Shown here in pieces: positions 5,955 to 13,247 of a stretch of 29,173 nucleotides of DNA; positions within the stretch are counted from its first letter, which is position 1; each line of letters begins with the position of its first letter. The position numbers and the translations under genes were made by a program. Location: positions 1 to 29,173 of IMG/VR virus record IMGVR_UViG_3300047321_000440. One strand, 5' to 3'. The notes beneath the pieces were generated by a model. That model had not been told where the DNA came from. It made no database searches and worked only from the letters and a program-made list of their open reading frames with translations. The DNA is from a virus.

Positions 5955-6027
5955 GGACTGGCGTCCTCTCAGTGATGAGGCAGAGGGGCGCCGGGCCGAC
6001 CACGAGAGGGCCGGCCCGGCCAGGGAG

Positions 6028-7035
6028 TCAGACGGAGATGCTCTGCTTGGCTGCCTGGTCAGCGCACGTCCTGCAGAGGCGGCCACCAGGAAGAGCCGGA
6101 CGACCGCACAGGCCGTCGTTGCCGTTGCACTCGAGTTGCTGACGCTGGGCTTCCGCGGCCGGCAGGCTCGCCAAGCTGTCTGGCGTCCATGTCAAGGCCT
6201 CCGAGTCGCCGCTCTCAGCCTGACGGGGAAGCGCCGGAGCTGATGACGGAGGAGGCGCAGCAATAGCGGCGCGCAACCTTCCGGCCACGATCGCCCCGAC
6301 AGTCGTCTTCACCGGGTCCGGAAGAGGCCGGCCAGCAATTACCTGGTGCAACTGCGGTTCGGTCCAGCCCTCCAGCAGCATCCCCGTGACCGTCAGACCC
6401 TGATCGGTGAGCGTCTTGCCGGTCAGCAGGAACTTGGGGTTCTCCGCTCCGATTGCAAGCAGCAGGTCAACTCCTGGGCTACAACTCGACCTCTCGCTGC
6501 CGTCCTTCCCTCCCGACCCGCAGCTCGACGAGCCCGCAGGAAAGGAAGGACGGTTCGTATTCTCTTCGCTGGTCTTCTTAGAGCTGGTCTTCTTAGGCAT
6601 GCGATCAGCCGCTTGCGGATCAACCGCGTGCGGAAAATCGCTAACCGGTTCCGAGCTGGGAGTTTCCATGTCTTCGCAGGTCATGTCCGGTTGCAGATTT
6701 TCGCCCACCGGCTCTGAGCTGGGCATATCTGTGATGCTGTAGCTCATCTGGCCCATGGTCCCGTCATCGTTGCGGTCCTGCCTACGGACGAGGTAGCCGT
6801 ACGACTCGAGCTCGCGGAGGCCCGTCCTGACCGAGGCCAGCCCGTCTGTGCTGGCATTTGCGATCCACTTCGGGGTGACGCCGTAGCCGTTTCGGTGCGT
6901 GCTGATCAGACCGAAGATGCCCTTGGCCTTGAAGGACAGACGCACATCACGGAACAGGCGGTTGTGGATCTGGGTGAAGTCTCGCTGGAGGACATCGGCA
7001 GCCATGGGGCCGCGATCGATGCGGCCATGGGTCAT
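6028..7035 (-). CDS. Winged-helix replisome-organiser-like protein, 335 aa
   Basis: Residues about 18-105 carry DFTQIHNRLFRDVRLSFKAK, GIFGLISTHRNGYGVTPKWI, SVRTGLRELESYGYLVRR and YSITDMP. This is the winged-helix pattern of phage replication initiators and replisome organisers and of many actinobacterial element-borne HTH proteins. A Ser/Lys-rich, poorly ordered stretch follows (about 105-185), then a helical segment (GKTLTDQGLTVTGMLLEGW) and a C-terminal Cys cluster (CNGNDGLC...CRTC), likely zinc-binding. GGGGGTGA precedes the ATG at 7035. It is the best candidate in the window for a DNA replication initiator, but a transcription factor is possible. Codon use looks less GC-extreme than in the rightward modules. 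Confidence 0.65.
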   Translation of the reverse strand: MTHGRIDRGPMAADVLQRDFTQIHNRLFRDVRLSFKAKGIFGLISTHRNGYGVTPKWIANASTDGLASVRTGLRELESYGYLVRRQDRNDDGTMGQMSYSITDMPSSEPVGENLQPDMTCEDMETPSSEPVSDFPHAVDPQAADRMPKKTSSKKTSEENTNRPSFPAGSSSCGSGGKDGSERSSCSPGVDLLLAIGAENPKFLLTGKTLTDQGLTVTGMLLEGWTEPQLHQVIAGRPLPDPVKTTVGAIVAGRLRAAIAAPPPSSAPALPRQAESGDSEALTWTPDSLASLPAAEAQRQQLECNGNDGLCGRPALPGGRLCRTCADQAAKQSISV

Positions 7036-7178
7036 GACGTCACCCCCGCCGCCCGGAGGATCACGGAGCGTGGTCTTGTGGGCGATGCGCTTGCTACGGG
7101 TACAGTTCTCACTGCGGTTCCTACTTTCACACGCTGGGACTTGCTTGATCAGCGGGCTGCGATCCGCTGAGACGCTTG

Positions 7179-7212
7179 AAGGGCCGGGATAGCTGCGAAC
7201 TCCCCGGCCTTT
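7179..7212 (-). terminator. Rho-independent-type terminator
   Basis: Arms AAGGGCCGGG (7179-7188) and CCCGGCCTTT (7203-7212) pair over 10 bp with one G-T, around a 14-nt loop. The hairpin is downstream of the leftward gene at 7255-7548. A second hairpin (TCAGCGG at 7149-7155, CCGCTGA at 7164-7170) lies beside it. The rest of the 219-nt gap to 7035 should hold the promoter of the replication-like gene, but no confident -35/-10 pair was found. Confidence 0.6.
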
Positions 7213-7254
7213 CGTGCGTTCTGGGCCAGGCGTAGCGCCGGCCAGGTAACCCGG

Positions 7255-7548
7255 TCATGACTGTCTGGAACGACGGGCCCGCGGCTTCTTGTCAGGGCCT
7301 CGCACGTCGGGCTGGGGAGGATGCTGCCTGAAGTACTCCAGGAACGCCCCGGTCTCCATCGTGCGAGCGTTCGAGATCCGGATGTACGGCAGCCGCTGGC
7401 CCTCGCCGAACGGCCAGTCGTCTCGAGTCCTGGCGATGTACCGGATGGTGTCGCCAGTGGCGTGCCGGGTGATGTCGAGCTCGACAAGCAGGCGCGCGCC
7501 AGCCTCGAACGTCACGTACGGCGGCAGGTTGTCGGGAGTGTTCACCAT
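7255..7548 (-). CDS. Conserved Streptomyces small protein, 97 aa
   Basis: This 97-aa protein starts MVNTPDNLPPYVTFEAGARL at 7548 with a G-rich ribosome site upstream. The pattern DLPPYVTFxxGARLLVEL...TGDTIRYIART...WPFGEG...YIRISNARTM recurs in many Streptomyces genomes, often near regulators. It reads like a small winged helix (GARLLVELDITRHATGDTIRYIAR) with a basic C-terminal tail (GPDKKPRARRSRQS), so DNA binding is plausible but not proven. Upstream in-frame sequence to 7704 is not protein-like. The 212-nt gap to the next gene holds CTAGA/TCTAG inverted arms (7595-7599, 7615-7619) and a possible leftward -10 (TAGTCT). Confidence 0.65.
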   Translation of the reverse strand: MVNTPDNLPPYVTFEAGARLLVELDITRHATGDTIRYIARTRDDWPFGEGQRLPYIRISNARTMETGAFLEYFRQHPPQPDVRGPDKKPRARRSRQS

Positions 7549-7737
7549 GCGAGGTGCACCCCCCGGGGACCTTTTCTGAGTCCCGCAAAAAAGACTAGAG
7601 TCACTACGAACCCTTCTAGCGGAGCGGTTCACGTGGCCGCTTGTCTTCGCAGGTCGGCGGCCATAAGGACGGTCGGCCGGTGTGATGAACCGGTCGGCCG
7701 TCATTGAACGTCTAACGGCAGGTGGCTACCCCAGGGC

Positions 7738-7756
7738 ACCACCCTGTCTGGGTGGT
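7738..7756 (-). terminator. Short hairpin terminator
   Basis: ACCACCC (7738-7744) and GGGTGGT (7750-7756) form a perfect 7-bp stem with a 5-nt loop, directly after the stop of the leftward gene at 7761-8321. Confidence 0.55.
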
Positions 7757-7760
7757 TGGG

Positions 7761-8321
7761 TCACGCTCGGGAGCCGGCCACGAGGGCGTACTGCTGATTC
7801 ATCCAATGCAACCGTTCGGGACCCCTCGTCACCTTGCCCAGGTCGGTTAGCTCGGCCAGGCCCGCTCGCATGGACGTGTAGTCGAAGCCGATGTGGTCAG
7901 CAGTTCCGCCAAGCGAGAACCAGACCCCGGCGTAATACCTGCGCAGCTCCTTCAGCATCAACCGAGCCCGGATCGACATGTCCGGCTCTGGCGTCGGTGC
8001 AGCTTCCTCGATCGTTGGCGTACAGGCAGCTACCGCTTCGAGCAGCCCGTCGTCGAGGGCAGCCTGGATCAGAGGCAGCGGGTCTGAGCTGAACTCGAAC
8101 CACTCGCCGTGTGATCGCTGCTCGGCAAAGTGCCGGTGCAGCGCCCGCTCAAGGGCATATGGCGAAGGAACGGCCCAGAGCACCTCAATCTTCACCGGAC
8201 TCATCCGCTGAATCTGGCTGCACCGCGCTTCGAGGTCAGTCGTCATCCCGATCTTCACAGTGAAGCTTCCCGGCTCACCCATTACGTACAGGTACGTGGG
8301 CTTGTTGATGCGCTGGTTCAC
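7761..8321 (-). CDS. T5orf172/MUG113-type GIY-YIG protein with C-terminal helical domain, 186 aa
   Basis: The GTG at 8321 follows AGAGGAT. Residues 8-77 match the T5orf172/MUG113 branch of GIY-YIG domains: TYLYVMG, FTVKIGMTTDLEARCSQIQ, then ALERALHRHFAEQRSHGEWFEF. The Tyr, KIG, Arg, Glu-Arg-x-x-His and GEWF positions are all present, so the fold and metal-binding Glu look intact. Residues about 115-180 (IRARLMLKELRRYYAGVWF, DYTSMRAGLAELTDLGKVTRGP) look like a winged helix or small DNA-binding domain. It lies 19 nt downstream of the GntR/UTRA gene and is probably co-transcribed with it. Nuclease activity and target are inferred only from the family. Confidence 0.75.
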   Translation of the reverse strand: MNQRINKPTYLYVMGEPGSFTVKIGMTTDLEARCSQIQRMSPVKIEVLWAVPSPYALERALHRHFAEQRSHGEWFEFSSDPLPLIQAALDDGLLEAVAACTPTIEEAAPTPEPDMSIRARLMLKELRRYYAGVWFSLGGTADHIGFDYTSMRAGLAELTDLGKVTRGPERLHWMNQQYALVAGSRA

Positions 8322-8340
8322 TTTGCAGATCCTCTCTGGG

Positions 8341-9075
8341 TCACTGGGTGTCCACCTGCCACAGGCCCGGCGCGTAGACGTCCTCCCAGACCTCGAGAGG
8401 GCCGTCCTCGTCCGAGAACGTGTTCACGAGCACCAGGACTGGCACGGGAGTCCCCGGCTCGACGTCGACTCCGAGGGCTTCCAGTTCGTAGTCGTATGCG
8501 AGCCGCGCGCTCCTGCGCTCCGGCGACTTGGTGACTGTCCGTCCGGTGCGTGCTGTGTAGATCTCCTGCCAGAACCGGTCGAACGGCTCTGGGCTGAGCA
8601 ATTCGGGCACATCGTCGAGGGCGCGGACGTGGATGCATGAGACAGCGAACACGGTGCGCTTGCCGTCCCGGACGAAGGTGCGCGTCCGTAGGACCACCTC
8701 CTCGTGGAGCTCGACATTGAGCTGGTCGGCGAGGATCGGGTCGACGAGGGATCGCAGCTGTGCTGTGTGGTCCACCGAGATCTCCTTCTTCGCGTAGGGC
8801 TTCCCGGTTCGCGCAATCCGATCGAGGCGGGCGGACGCTGTTGCCGCCACTCGCGGCTGATCCACAACGACGGTGCCGACCCCGGGCTTCGGCATGGTCA
8901 GACCTTCCGACTTGAGCAGCCGAAACGCGCGGTTAGCCGTGGTGATGGAGACGCCGAACTCCTTGCACACGTCCGTCATGGAGGGCATTTGTGTGCCAGG
9001 GGCGAGCGTGCCATCGGTGATCAGCTTCCGGTAGTGGCTGGCGATTTCCGCGTAGCCGGGCTTTTTGTCGCTCAT
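8341..9075 (-). CDS. GntR/HutC-family repressor with UTRA domain (KorSA/TraR-like)
   Basis: This 244-aa protein starts MSDKKPGYAEIASHYRKLI; GAGAAGGTG is well placed before the ATG at 9075, better than for the GTG at 9081. Residues 5-72 form a GntR winged helix (LAPGTQMPSMTDVCKEFGVS, TTANRAFRLLKSEGL, GVGTVV). Residues about 85-235 fit a UTRA ligand domain (EISVDHTAQLRSLVDPI, EEVVLRTRTFV, SCIHVRALDDVPEL, ending in ANTFSDEDGPLEVWEDVY-like VNTFSDEDGPLEVWEDVY). Repressors of this family (KorSA of pSAM2, TraR/KorA types) control transfer genes and their own promoter in Streptomyces elements. It faces the transfer operon across a region with TAGTRCT repeats, which supports that role. It may also bind a small ligand. 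Confidence 0.85.
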   Translation of the reverse strand: MSDKKPGYAEIASHYRKLITDGTLAPGTQMPSMTDVCKEFGVSITTANRAFRLLKSEGLTMPKPGVGTVVVDQPRVAATASARLDRIARTGKPYAKKEISVDHTAQLRSLVDPILADQLNVELHEEVVLRTRTFVRDGKRTVFAVSCIHVRALDDVPELLSPEPFDRFWQEIYTARTGRTVTKSPERRSARLAYDYELEALGVDVEPGTPVPVLVLVNTFSDEDGPLEVWEDVYAPGLWQVDTQ

Positions 9076-9092
9076 CTTCACCTTCTCTCTAA

Positions 9093-9137
9093 GTGTAGTG
9101 CTTGCGCGTTCCGGTGTAGTGCTCTACGTTAGTACTT
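9093..9137. promoter_or_regulatory. Divergent regulatory region with TAGTRCT operator repeats
   Basis: GTGTAGTGCT occurs exactly at 9093-9102 and 9114-9123, a 21-bp period (two helical turns), and a variant TAGTACT lies at 9130-9136. A rightward promoter candidate, TTGCGC (9102-9107), 17 nt, TACGTT (9125-9130), is interleaved with them. Such spaced repeats upstream of a GntR gene are typical autoregulatory sites and would also cover the promoter of the rightward operon. Confidence 0.6.
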
Positions 9138-9194
9138 GTCGGGGCACAACGCAACGACAAGCCAGGACCAACGAGGCCAGAAACGCCAAGAGGC

Positions 9195-9214
9195 CCAGGT
9201 GGTAGGACACCTGG
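9195..9214 (+). promoter_or_regulatory. Leader hairpin upstream of the rightward operon
   Basis: CCAGGTG (9195-9201) and CACCTGG (9208-9214) form a perfect 7-bp stem around GTAGGA. It lies in the 140-nt leader between the candidate promoter and the first start codon, followed by a CCCC/GGGG stretch. It could be an attenuator, an mRNA-stabilising hairpin or a terminator of minor transcripts. Confidence 0.35.
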
Positions 9215-9277
9215 ACCCCGATGGGGGCCCCGAAGGACCCGGCAGATCGCTATCAGCCTTCACCAGGAGCGTCTGCT

Positions 9278-9652
9278 ATGCAGAACGGTATCCGACGAGT
9301 GCTCAACGTGGACAGCAAGCACTCCACCTCTTCAGTCTCTACCCAGTCCGATGAAGCCCTGCGCCAGGCAACGGTCGCTCAGATCGGCCCGCGCCGGCTG
9401 ATCGCCGCCGGTATCAAGCGCGGCAGCGGCCAGCTGGTCGTCACGGCCGACCAGACCCCCGAGGTCCGTCGTGCGGTGGCCCTCTTCCGTTCGGCCGCTC
9501 TCACCGTTGCCCAGTACGAGGCAATGGACTCCGCCGACATGACGCCGGACGAGCACAACACCTGGTACGACAAGTTGAACGTCATGCGCGAGGCGCGTGC
9601 CGTCCTCGAGGCCGCCGGCCAGTCCCATCTGGTCGAGGCGGTGGCGGCATGA
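9278..9652 (+). CDS. Hypothetical protein, 124 aa; first gene of rightward operon
   Basis: This 124-aa protein starts MQNGIRRVLNVDSKHSTSS, preceded by AGGAG at 8 nt. It has a short polar N-terminus, then ATVAQIGPRRLIAAGIKRGSGQLVV and a helical C-terminal half (EVRRAVALFRSAALTVAQYEAM, NVMREARAVLEAAG). It lacks membrane segments. The family is not recognised. It is the first gene after the repressor-controlled region, a place that in pSAM2-like elements is held by small activators or regulators such as Pra, but no similarity to Pra is claimed. Its stop overlaps the next start (ATGA). Confidence 0.65.
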   Translation: MQNGIRRVLNVDSKHSTSSVSTQSDEALRQATVAQIGPRRLIAAGIKRGSGQLVVTADQTPEVRRAVALFRSAALTVAQYEAMDSADMTPDEHNTWYDKLNVMREARAVLEAAGQSHLVEAVAA

Positions 9653-10074
9653 GCGTCCCCGACAACATCCGCGCCCTCGTCTACGCCCTGCACCAGCTGG
9701 GCGGCGGTGAGGTCACCCGAGGCCAGGCCGGCATCCGTATCAACGTGTCGGGCCTGAACGTTCCGACGGACGCCCCGTGGGAGAACTGCTTCAGCATCGA
9801 CCTGAGCGCCGAAGCGTTGGCCCGGGTCGTCAAGGCAGCCGAGCAGGCCGTACAGCCGACGCAGGCCCCGCTCGTGGCGGCCACAGAGCCACGCGACTGG
9901 TCGGCGGCCGCGGTCGCCCACACCCACTCCCAGGTCTACGCCGACGTGCAGGACCTGTTCGAGGGCATCGACCCCGACTCTCTCCTCGACGACGTGTTCG
10001 CCTCCCCGGACGCCGACGCTTCCCTGGTCGCGTACGAGCAGCTCGTCACCGGCGACTGGGACGGGGAGCTGTGA
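9649..10074 (+). CDS. Hypothetical protein, 141 aa
   Basis: This 141-aa acidic soluble protein starts MSVPDNIRALVYALHQLGGG. A beta-type stretch (GQAGIRINVSGLNV) is followed by FSIDLSAEALARVVKAAEQAV and an acidic C-terminal part (DLFEGIDPDSLLDDVF). The family is not recognised. Overlaps with both neighbours (ATGA at 9649, GTGA at 10071) show tight translational coupling in the operon. Confidence 0.65.
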   Translation: MSVPDNIRALVYALHQLGGGEVTRGQAGIRINVSGLNVPTDAPWENCFSIDLSAEALARVVKAAEQAVQPTQAPLVAATEPRDWSAAAVAHTHSQVYADVQDLFEGIDPDSLLDDVFASPDADASLVAYEQLVTGDWDGEL

Positions 10075-10208
10075 CCGCCGCTGAGCAGCAGGCCAACGCT
10101 GACGCCGCGGCCGCGCTGCAGGAAGCCCTGGAACGGAACGCCGAAGCCCTTAAGGCCGCAGCGGAGGCATCCGAAGCCCTCGCGAAGCTCCTCGGAGGCC
10201 AGAAGTGA
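10071..10208 (+). CDS. Very small Ala-rich helical protein, 45 aa
   Basis: The GTG at 10071 overlaps the previous stop, and GGGGAG sits just upstream. The 45-aa product, rich in Ala, Glu and Gln (AEQQANADAAAALQEALERN, then LKAAAEASEALAKLLGG), is predicted to be one long amphipathic helix, possibly a coiled coil. Its stop overlaps the next GTG (GTGA at 10205). The exact fit between two coupled genes, with no spare bases, is the main support for its being real. A role as a small adaptor in the operon is only a guess. Confidence 0.6.
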   Translation: MTAAEQQANADAAAALQEALERNAEALKAAAEASEALAKLLGGQK

Positions 10209-10594
10209 CCACCGTCCACACCGCAGGCAACGCAGTCCCGCCCCTGGGCGACGACCTCGCCGACGTCCTCGACCGCCTGGCCGGTGTTCACGCCGGCATC
10301 GACCTCATCCGCGACGGCATCCGCCTCATCGCCCTCGATCGCCTCGACACCGACCAGAGCCAGACCGTCATCGGCTTCCTCGCCGGGTCGTCCGAGGGCA
10401 CCGACGTCCTCACCGCCCTTGCCCACCTCATCGCCCGACTCTCCAACGCCGACACCAACCCGTCCCTCCGAACCCTGCCCCTCGACCAGCAGAAGACCGC
10501 ACAGCACCACGGGGAGCAGGCCCAGTTCCACCTGACCGACGAATGGCTCCACCAGCACGCATCCGAAGCCTCTGCCGCCATCGACGGAGTCTGA
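10205..10594 (+). CDS. Hypothetical helical protein, 129 aa
   Basis: This 129-aa protein (GTG start) is largely helical: DDLADVLDRLAGVHAGIDLI, SQTVIGFLAGSSEGTDVLTA, LAHLIARLSNAD. No catalytic motif, signal peptide or clear membrane segment is present, and I do not recognise a family. It ends the first coupled block of the transfer operon, followed at once by a strong 12-bp hairpin, so expression of genes beyond may be attenuated or separately promoted. Confidence 0.65.
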   Translation: MTTVHTAGNAVPPLGDDLADVLDRLAGVHAGIDLIRDGIRLIALDRLDTDQSQTVIGFLAGSSEGTDVLTALAHLIARLSNADTNPSLRTLPLDQQKTAQHHGEQAQFHLTDEWLHQHASEASAAIDGV

Positions 10595-10606
10595 CCACCC
10601 CCCGCC

Positions 10607-10643
10607 GGGGTCCGGTCGCCGAGCCGACAGACGACCGGACCCC
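10607..10643 (+). terminator. Strong 12-bp hairpin terminator or attenuator
   Basis: GGGGTCCGGTCG (10607-10618) and CGACCGGACCCC (10632-10643) are perfect inverted arms with a 13-nt loop. It lies between genes on the same strand, so it is placed to reduce or divide transcription of the rightward operon. Confidence 0.65.
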
Positions 10644-10689
10644 ACACCACCCGACCACCCGCCCGCACCACCCGTCAGAGGAGCAGCAC

Positions 10690-10938
10690 ATGACCGGCAC
10701 CGAGTTCCGCACCCTGCACGGCGACCCCACCACCTGGACCACCACCGACATCGAATCCCAGCAGAACCTCGCCGAGATCGACGCCCTCACGACCACCGCC
10801 GCCCGCTGGGCCGGCGAAACCCCCGAACACACCCTGCGGACCCGGCTCACCTTCCAGGCACACGGCCTCTACCGCGCCGTCAGGAACACGGGCCGGGTCA
10901 TCCGCCGCCACAACCACCGCACCTCGACCACCGCCTGA
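10690..10938 (+). CDS. Hypothetical basic protein, 82 aa
   Basis: This 82-aa protein starts MTGTEFRTLHGDPTTWTTTD after AGAGGAG at a good distance. The C-terminal third is strongly basic with His/Arg (LYRAVRNTGRVIRRHNHRTS), suggesting contact with nucleic acid or a membrane surface. The family is not recognised. Its TGA overlaps the ATG of a tiny membrane protein (TGATG), as is usual for the small genes just before spd genes in Streptomyces elements. Confidence 0.65.
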   Translation: MTGTEFRTLHGDPTTWTTTDIESQQNLAEIDALTTTAARWAGETPEHTLRTRLTFQAHGLYRAVRNTGRVIRRHNHRTSTTA

Positions 10939-11084
10939 TGAGCAGACACCAGATGCGCAGCCGCCTCGGCGGCTACGCGTTCGCCGCCCTCACCCTCCTC
11001 GCCATCTACGCCGACATGACCGGCCCCGCACTCATCTGCGCAGGGCTCACCGCACTCACCTGGAAAGGAAACCGAAAGCGATGA
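10938..11084 (+). CDS. Tiny two-helix membrane protein, 48 aa
   Basis: This 48-aa product starts MSRHQMRSRLGGYAFAALTL. Two short hydrophobic helices (about 12-25 and 29-41) are separated by a Asp-Met-Thr-Gly turn, with basic residues at both ends (WKGNRKR). It overlaps the previous stop (TGATG) and the next start (ATGA at 11081), which strongly supports a real gene. Tiny membrane proteins of this kind are typical of the Spd (plasmid spread) operons of Streptomyces, where they are thought to form part of a septal or lateral DNA pore; that role is inferred from context. Confidence 0.65.
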   Translation: MSRHQMRSRLGGYAFAALTLLAIYADMTGPALICAGLTALTWKGNRKR

Positions 11085-11962
11085 CCAGCACCCCGGCTAC
11101 CCCCTCGGCGAACCACATTGCACGCGTGCTCGCCTGGGCGTGCCAGGCGGCCGTCGCCTCCATGTACCTCGTCGTCATCGGCACCCCGGCCGCGTGGCGT
11201 CCGGTAGTTGCCGCTGACAAGGTCGGCGCCGCCTGCCTGGGGCTGTTCGTGATGTGCATGGCGTTCCTCTGGGGAACCAGCCTTTGGTCCGAGCAGAAGC
11301 ACTTCTACAACCGCAGCAGGCGCGGCATTCACCAGAGCGCCGCCATCGCCGGCCACCTCGGCCTGTTCTTCATCGCGATGGTCGCCGCGACGGAGCAGCC
11401 GAACCCGATCGCCATGTGGGTCATCATGCCGATTTTCTCCGCCCTTGCGATCGTCGTCTGGATCAGCTGGATGCAGAGCCTGGCCCTTCCCCCTGAGGAC
11501 CAGGCCGTCATCGACGCCATTCACGCTCAGCAAGCCCAGGCAGCAGTGGCCCTCTTCGACGCCAGCGAGAAGGAACGCCGCCACGCACGGCTCGGCGCGA
11601 TCGTCGCCAGCCTCGGCTACGAACTGACCGACACGCCTGCTGTCGCCCCGAAGGAGGAGGCACCCCTGCAGACGTGGGTGGTCCCCTCCCGCAAGCACAG
11701 CCCGCTCGTCTACTTCATCCGCAACGGCAACCGACTCAAGATCGGCACGAGCACGGAGCTGAAGCGGAGGGTCCGAACCCTCGCCCTCCGCGCCGAGAAC
11801 GTCGTTCTCCTGGTCAACGGAGGACAGGACATCGAGCGCGCCTTCCACCGCCAGTTCTCCGACCTCCGCATCGGCAACACCGAGTGGTTCGCCTACGAAG
11901 GCGCCCTCGTCGACTACGTCACCACCGAGAACCACCGCATCCGACAGGAGCAGGCCAAGTGA
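11081..11962 (+). CDS. Spd-like membrane protein with C-terminal T5orf172 GIY-YIG domain, 293 aa
   Basis: Four hydrophobic helices lie at about residues 15-34, 47-68, 85-104 and 111-131. A charged helical region follows (140-180). Residues 209-280 form a T5orf172/MUG113-type GIY-YIG domain: LVYFIRNGNRLKIGTSTELKRR, then IERAFHRQF and NTEWFAYEGALVDYV (given in parts). The Tyr, KIG, Arg, Glu252, His256 and EWF positions are present. The membrane part resembles the multi-span Spd proteins that help DNA spread between hyphal compartments. A membrane-tethered nuclease-like domain in such a protein is unusual. The role could be nicking, binding or defence of incoming DNA; this is inference. Confidence 0.75.
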   Translation: MTSTPATPSANHIARVLAWACQAAVASMYLVVIGTPAAWRPVVAADKVGAACLGLFVMCMAFLWGTSLWSEQKHFYNRSRRGIHQSAAIAGHLGLFFIAMVAATEQPNPIAMWVIMPIFSALAIVVWISWMQSLALPPEDQAVIDAIHAQQAQAAVALFDASEKERRHARLGAIVASLGYELTDTPAVAPKEEAPLQTWVVPSRKHSPLVYFIRNGNRLKIGTSTELKRRVRTLALRAENVVLLVNGGQDIERAFHRQFSDLRIGNTEWFAYEGALVDYVTTENHRIRQEQAK

Positions 11963-12027
11963 CCACCGTCCAGGCCTCGCCCCGAAACGCCGCCTAACCC
12001 CACACCACGAATCGAAAGGACCGGCCC

Positions 12028-13221
12028 ATGCTGTCCCAGGTACAGAACACAGTCGAGCAGGTGCCCGTGCAGGCATGGGCCGTCCCGATCGCCCTCGTCG
12101 CCATCACCTTCGGCTACCGCGTCGCCTTGAACCGGGCCCGCAACGTCCGCAAGAAGCCCCGCGACGCCCAGAAGCGCCGCAGCCTCATCGGATTCCTCGG
12201 CATGGGCCTCGTCGTCGTCGCCGGCCTCGCCCTGTCCACCAACACCTCCGCCCGCTTCGCCGAGAAGCGCCTCCACATGGAGTCGCCCTGGCACGTGACC
12301 GTCGGCCTCGTCCTCGAAGCGATCGTCCTCGGCCTCTCCGTCTACGCCTGGGCGTTCAACGACAAGGGCGCCACACGGGCCGCGTACCTCCTCGTCCTCG
12401 CCCAGGCGGTCGGCGCCATCGAAGTCGTCCGGCAGGAGCACGAGGACCTCGGCACCGCCCTCGTCCGCATCGTCGGACCGGTCATGCTCGCCTACGGCCT
12501 CCACAAGCTCCTCGGCCTCGAAGCGAAGCTCGGCAAGGTCGAGATCAAGTCCGACGGGCTCCTGGCCCGCGCCTGGAGGGACCGCCTCAAGCGCCTCGAG
12601 TCCAAGCTCGGCATCGGCTCCCGCGGCGCGGACGCCGAGTCCATCAGCCGCCGCAACGCCCAGGACAAGCTCGTCTCTCTCGTCACCCTCGGTAGGCCTC
12701 GGATCATGGGGAAGCGCCGTTACGAGAAGGCCCTGATGCGCGCCGGCGACGCCTCCTTCAACGGCCTTGGAGACACCCTCGACGAGCTCGGTGTCGAGCT
12801 GCGAATCACGACCCGTATCGACCGCATGCGCGCCTTCAAGAACCTTCCCGGCCGGGCCGAGGACTACAACCTTCGCTCCCTGCGCCCCTCCACGGCGCCT
12901 CAGGGCGCACCGGACGCGGCGCCCGACGACATAAGCGCTCTGACCAGCGAGGGCGCAGCAGGGCGCACCACAGGACGCGGTGAAGGCGCGCCCGGGGCGA
13001 ACCCGGGCGAGGCGCAGGCGAACAAGGGGCCCAACGGGGGCGACACGGACCGTCGCACCCTCGCGTTCGACCTCTACTTCGACCTCCAGAGGAACGGTCA
13101 GCCGCCCTCGCAGAACGCCTTCGAGAAGGCATGGCGGGAGGAGGGCTACGGGCTCAAGACCGACGACATCCGCGCCCTCTACAAGGACGTCCACACCAAG
13201 GTCACCGGCAACAACCCGTAA
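12028..13221 (+). CDS. Multi-span Spd-like membrane protein, 397 aa
   Basis: The ATG at 12028 follows AAAGGA. Five hydrophobic segments lie at about residues 15-34, 53-70, 89-109, 118-134 and 143-161, with basic loops between (RVALNRARNVRKKPRDAQKRR). The long cytosolic C-terminal part includes a basic helical stretch (WRDRLKRLESKLG), a Gly/Ala/Pro-rich disordered linker (about 290-335) and a final helical domain (DLYFDLQRNGQPPSQNAFEKAWREEG in two parts) that looks like a small DNA-binding module. Membrane plus cytosolic HTH-like parts are typical of SpdB/DUF2637-type transfer proteins of Streptomyces plasmids. It is followed 26 nt later by the DUF6197 gene. Confidence 0.7.
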   Translation: MLSQVQNTVEQVPVQAWAVPIALVAITFGYRVALNRARNVRKKPRDAQKRRSLIGFLGMGLVVVAGLALSTNTSARFAEKRLHMESPWHVTVGLVLEAIVLGLSVYAWAFNDKGATRAAYLLVLAQAVGAIEVVRQEHEDLGTALVRIVGPVMLAYGLHKLLGLEAKLGKVEIKSDGLLARAWRDRLKRLESKLGIGSRGADAESISRRNAQDKLVSLVTLGRPRIMGKRRYEKALMRAGDASFNGLGDTLDELGVELRITTRIDRMRAFKNLPGRAEDYNLRSLRPSTAPQGAPDAAPDDISALTSEGAAGRTTGRGEGAPGANPGEAQANKGPNGGDTDRRTLAFDLYFDLQRNGQPPSQNAFEKAWREEGYGLKTDDIRALYKDVHTKVTGNNP

Positions 13222-13247
13222 CCCGAACCGACGAAAGGACACCCCTG

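Noticed and set aside
7141-7215. tRNA-like or attachment-site-like structure with two hairpins
   Set aside because: There is no T-loop consensus, anticodon arm or CCA-end pattern; the two stems are better explained as terminators.
11959-11997. 12-codon frame (GTG, overlapping the previous stop as GTGA)
   Set aside because: It is too short to support as a gene. The overlap and its end before the next ribosome site are suggestive of a coupled leader, but there is no other evidence.
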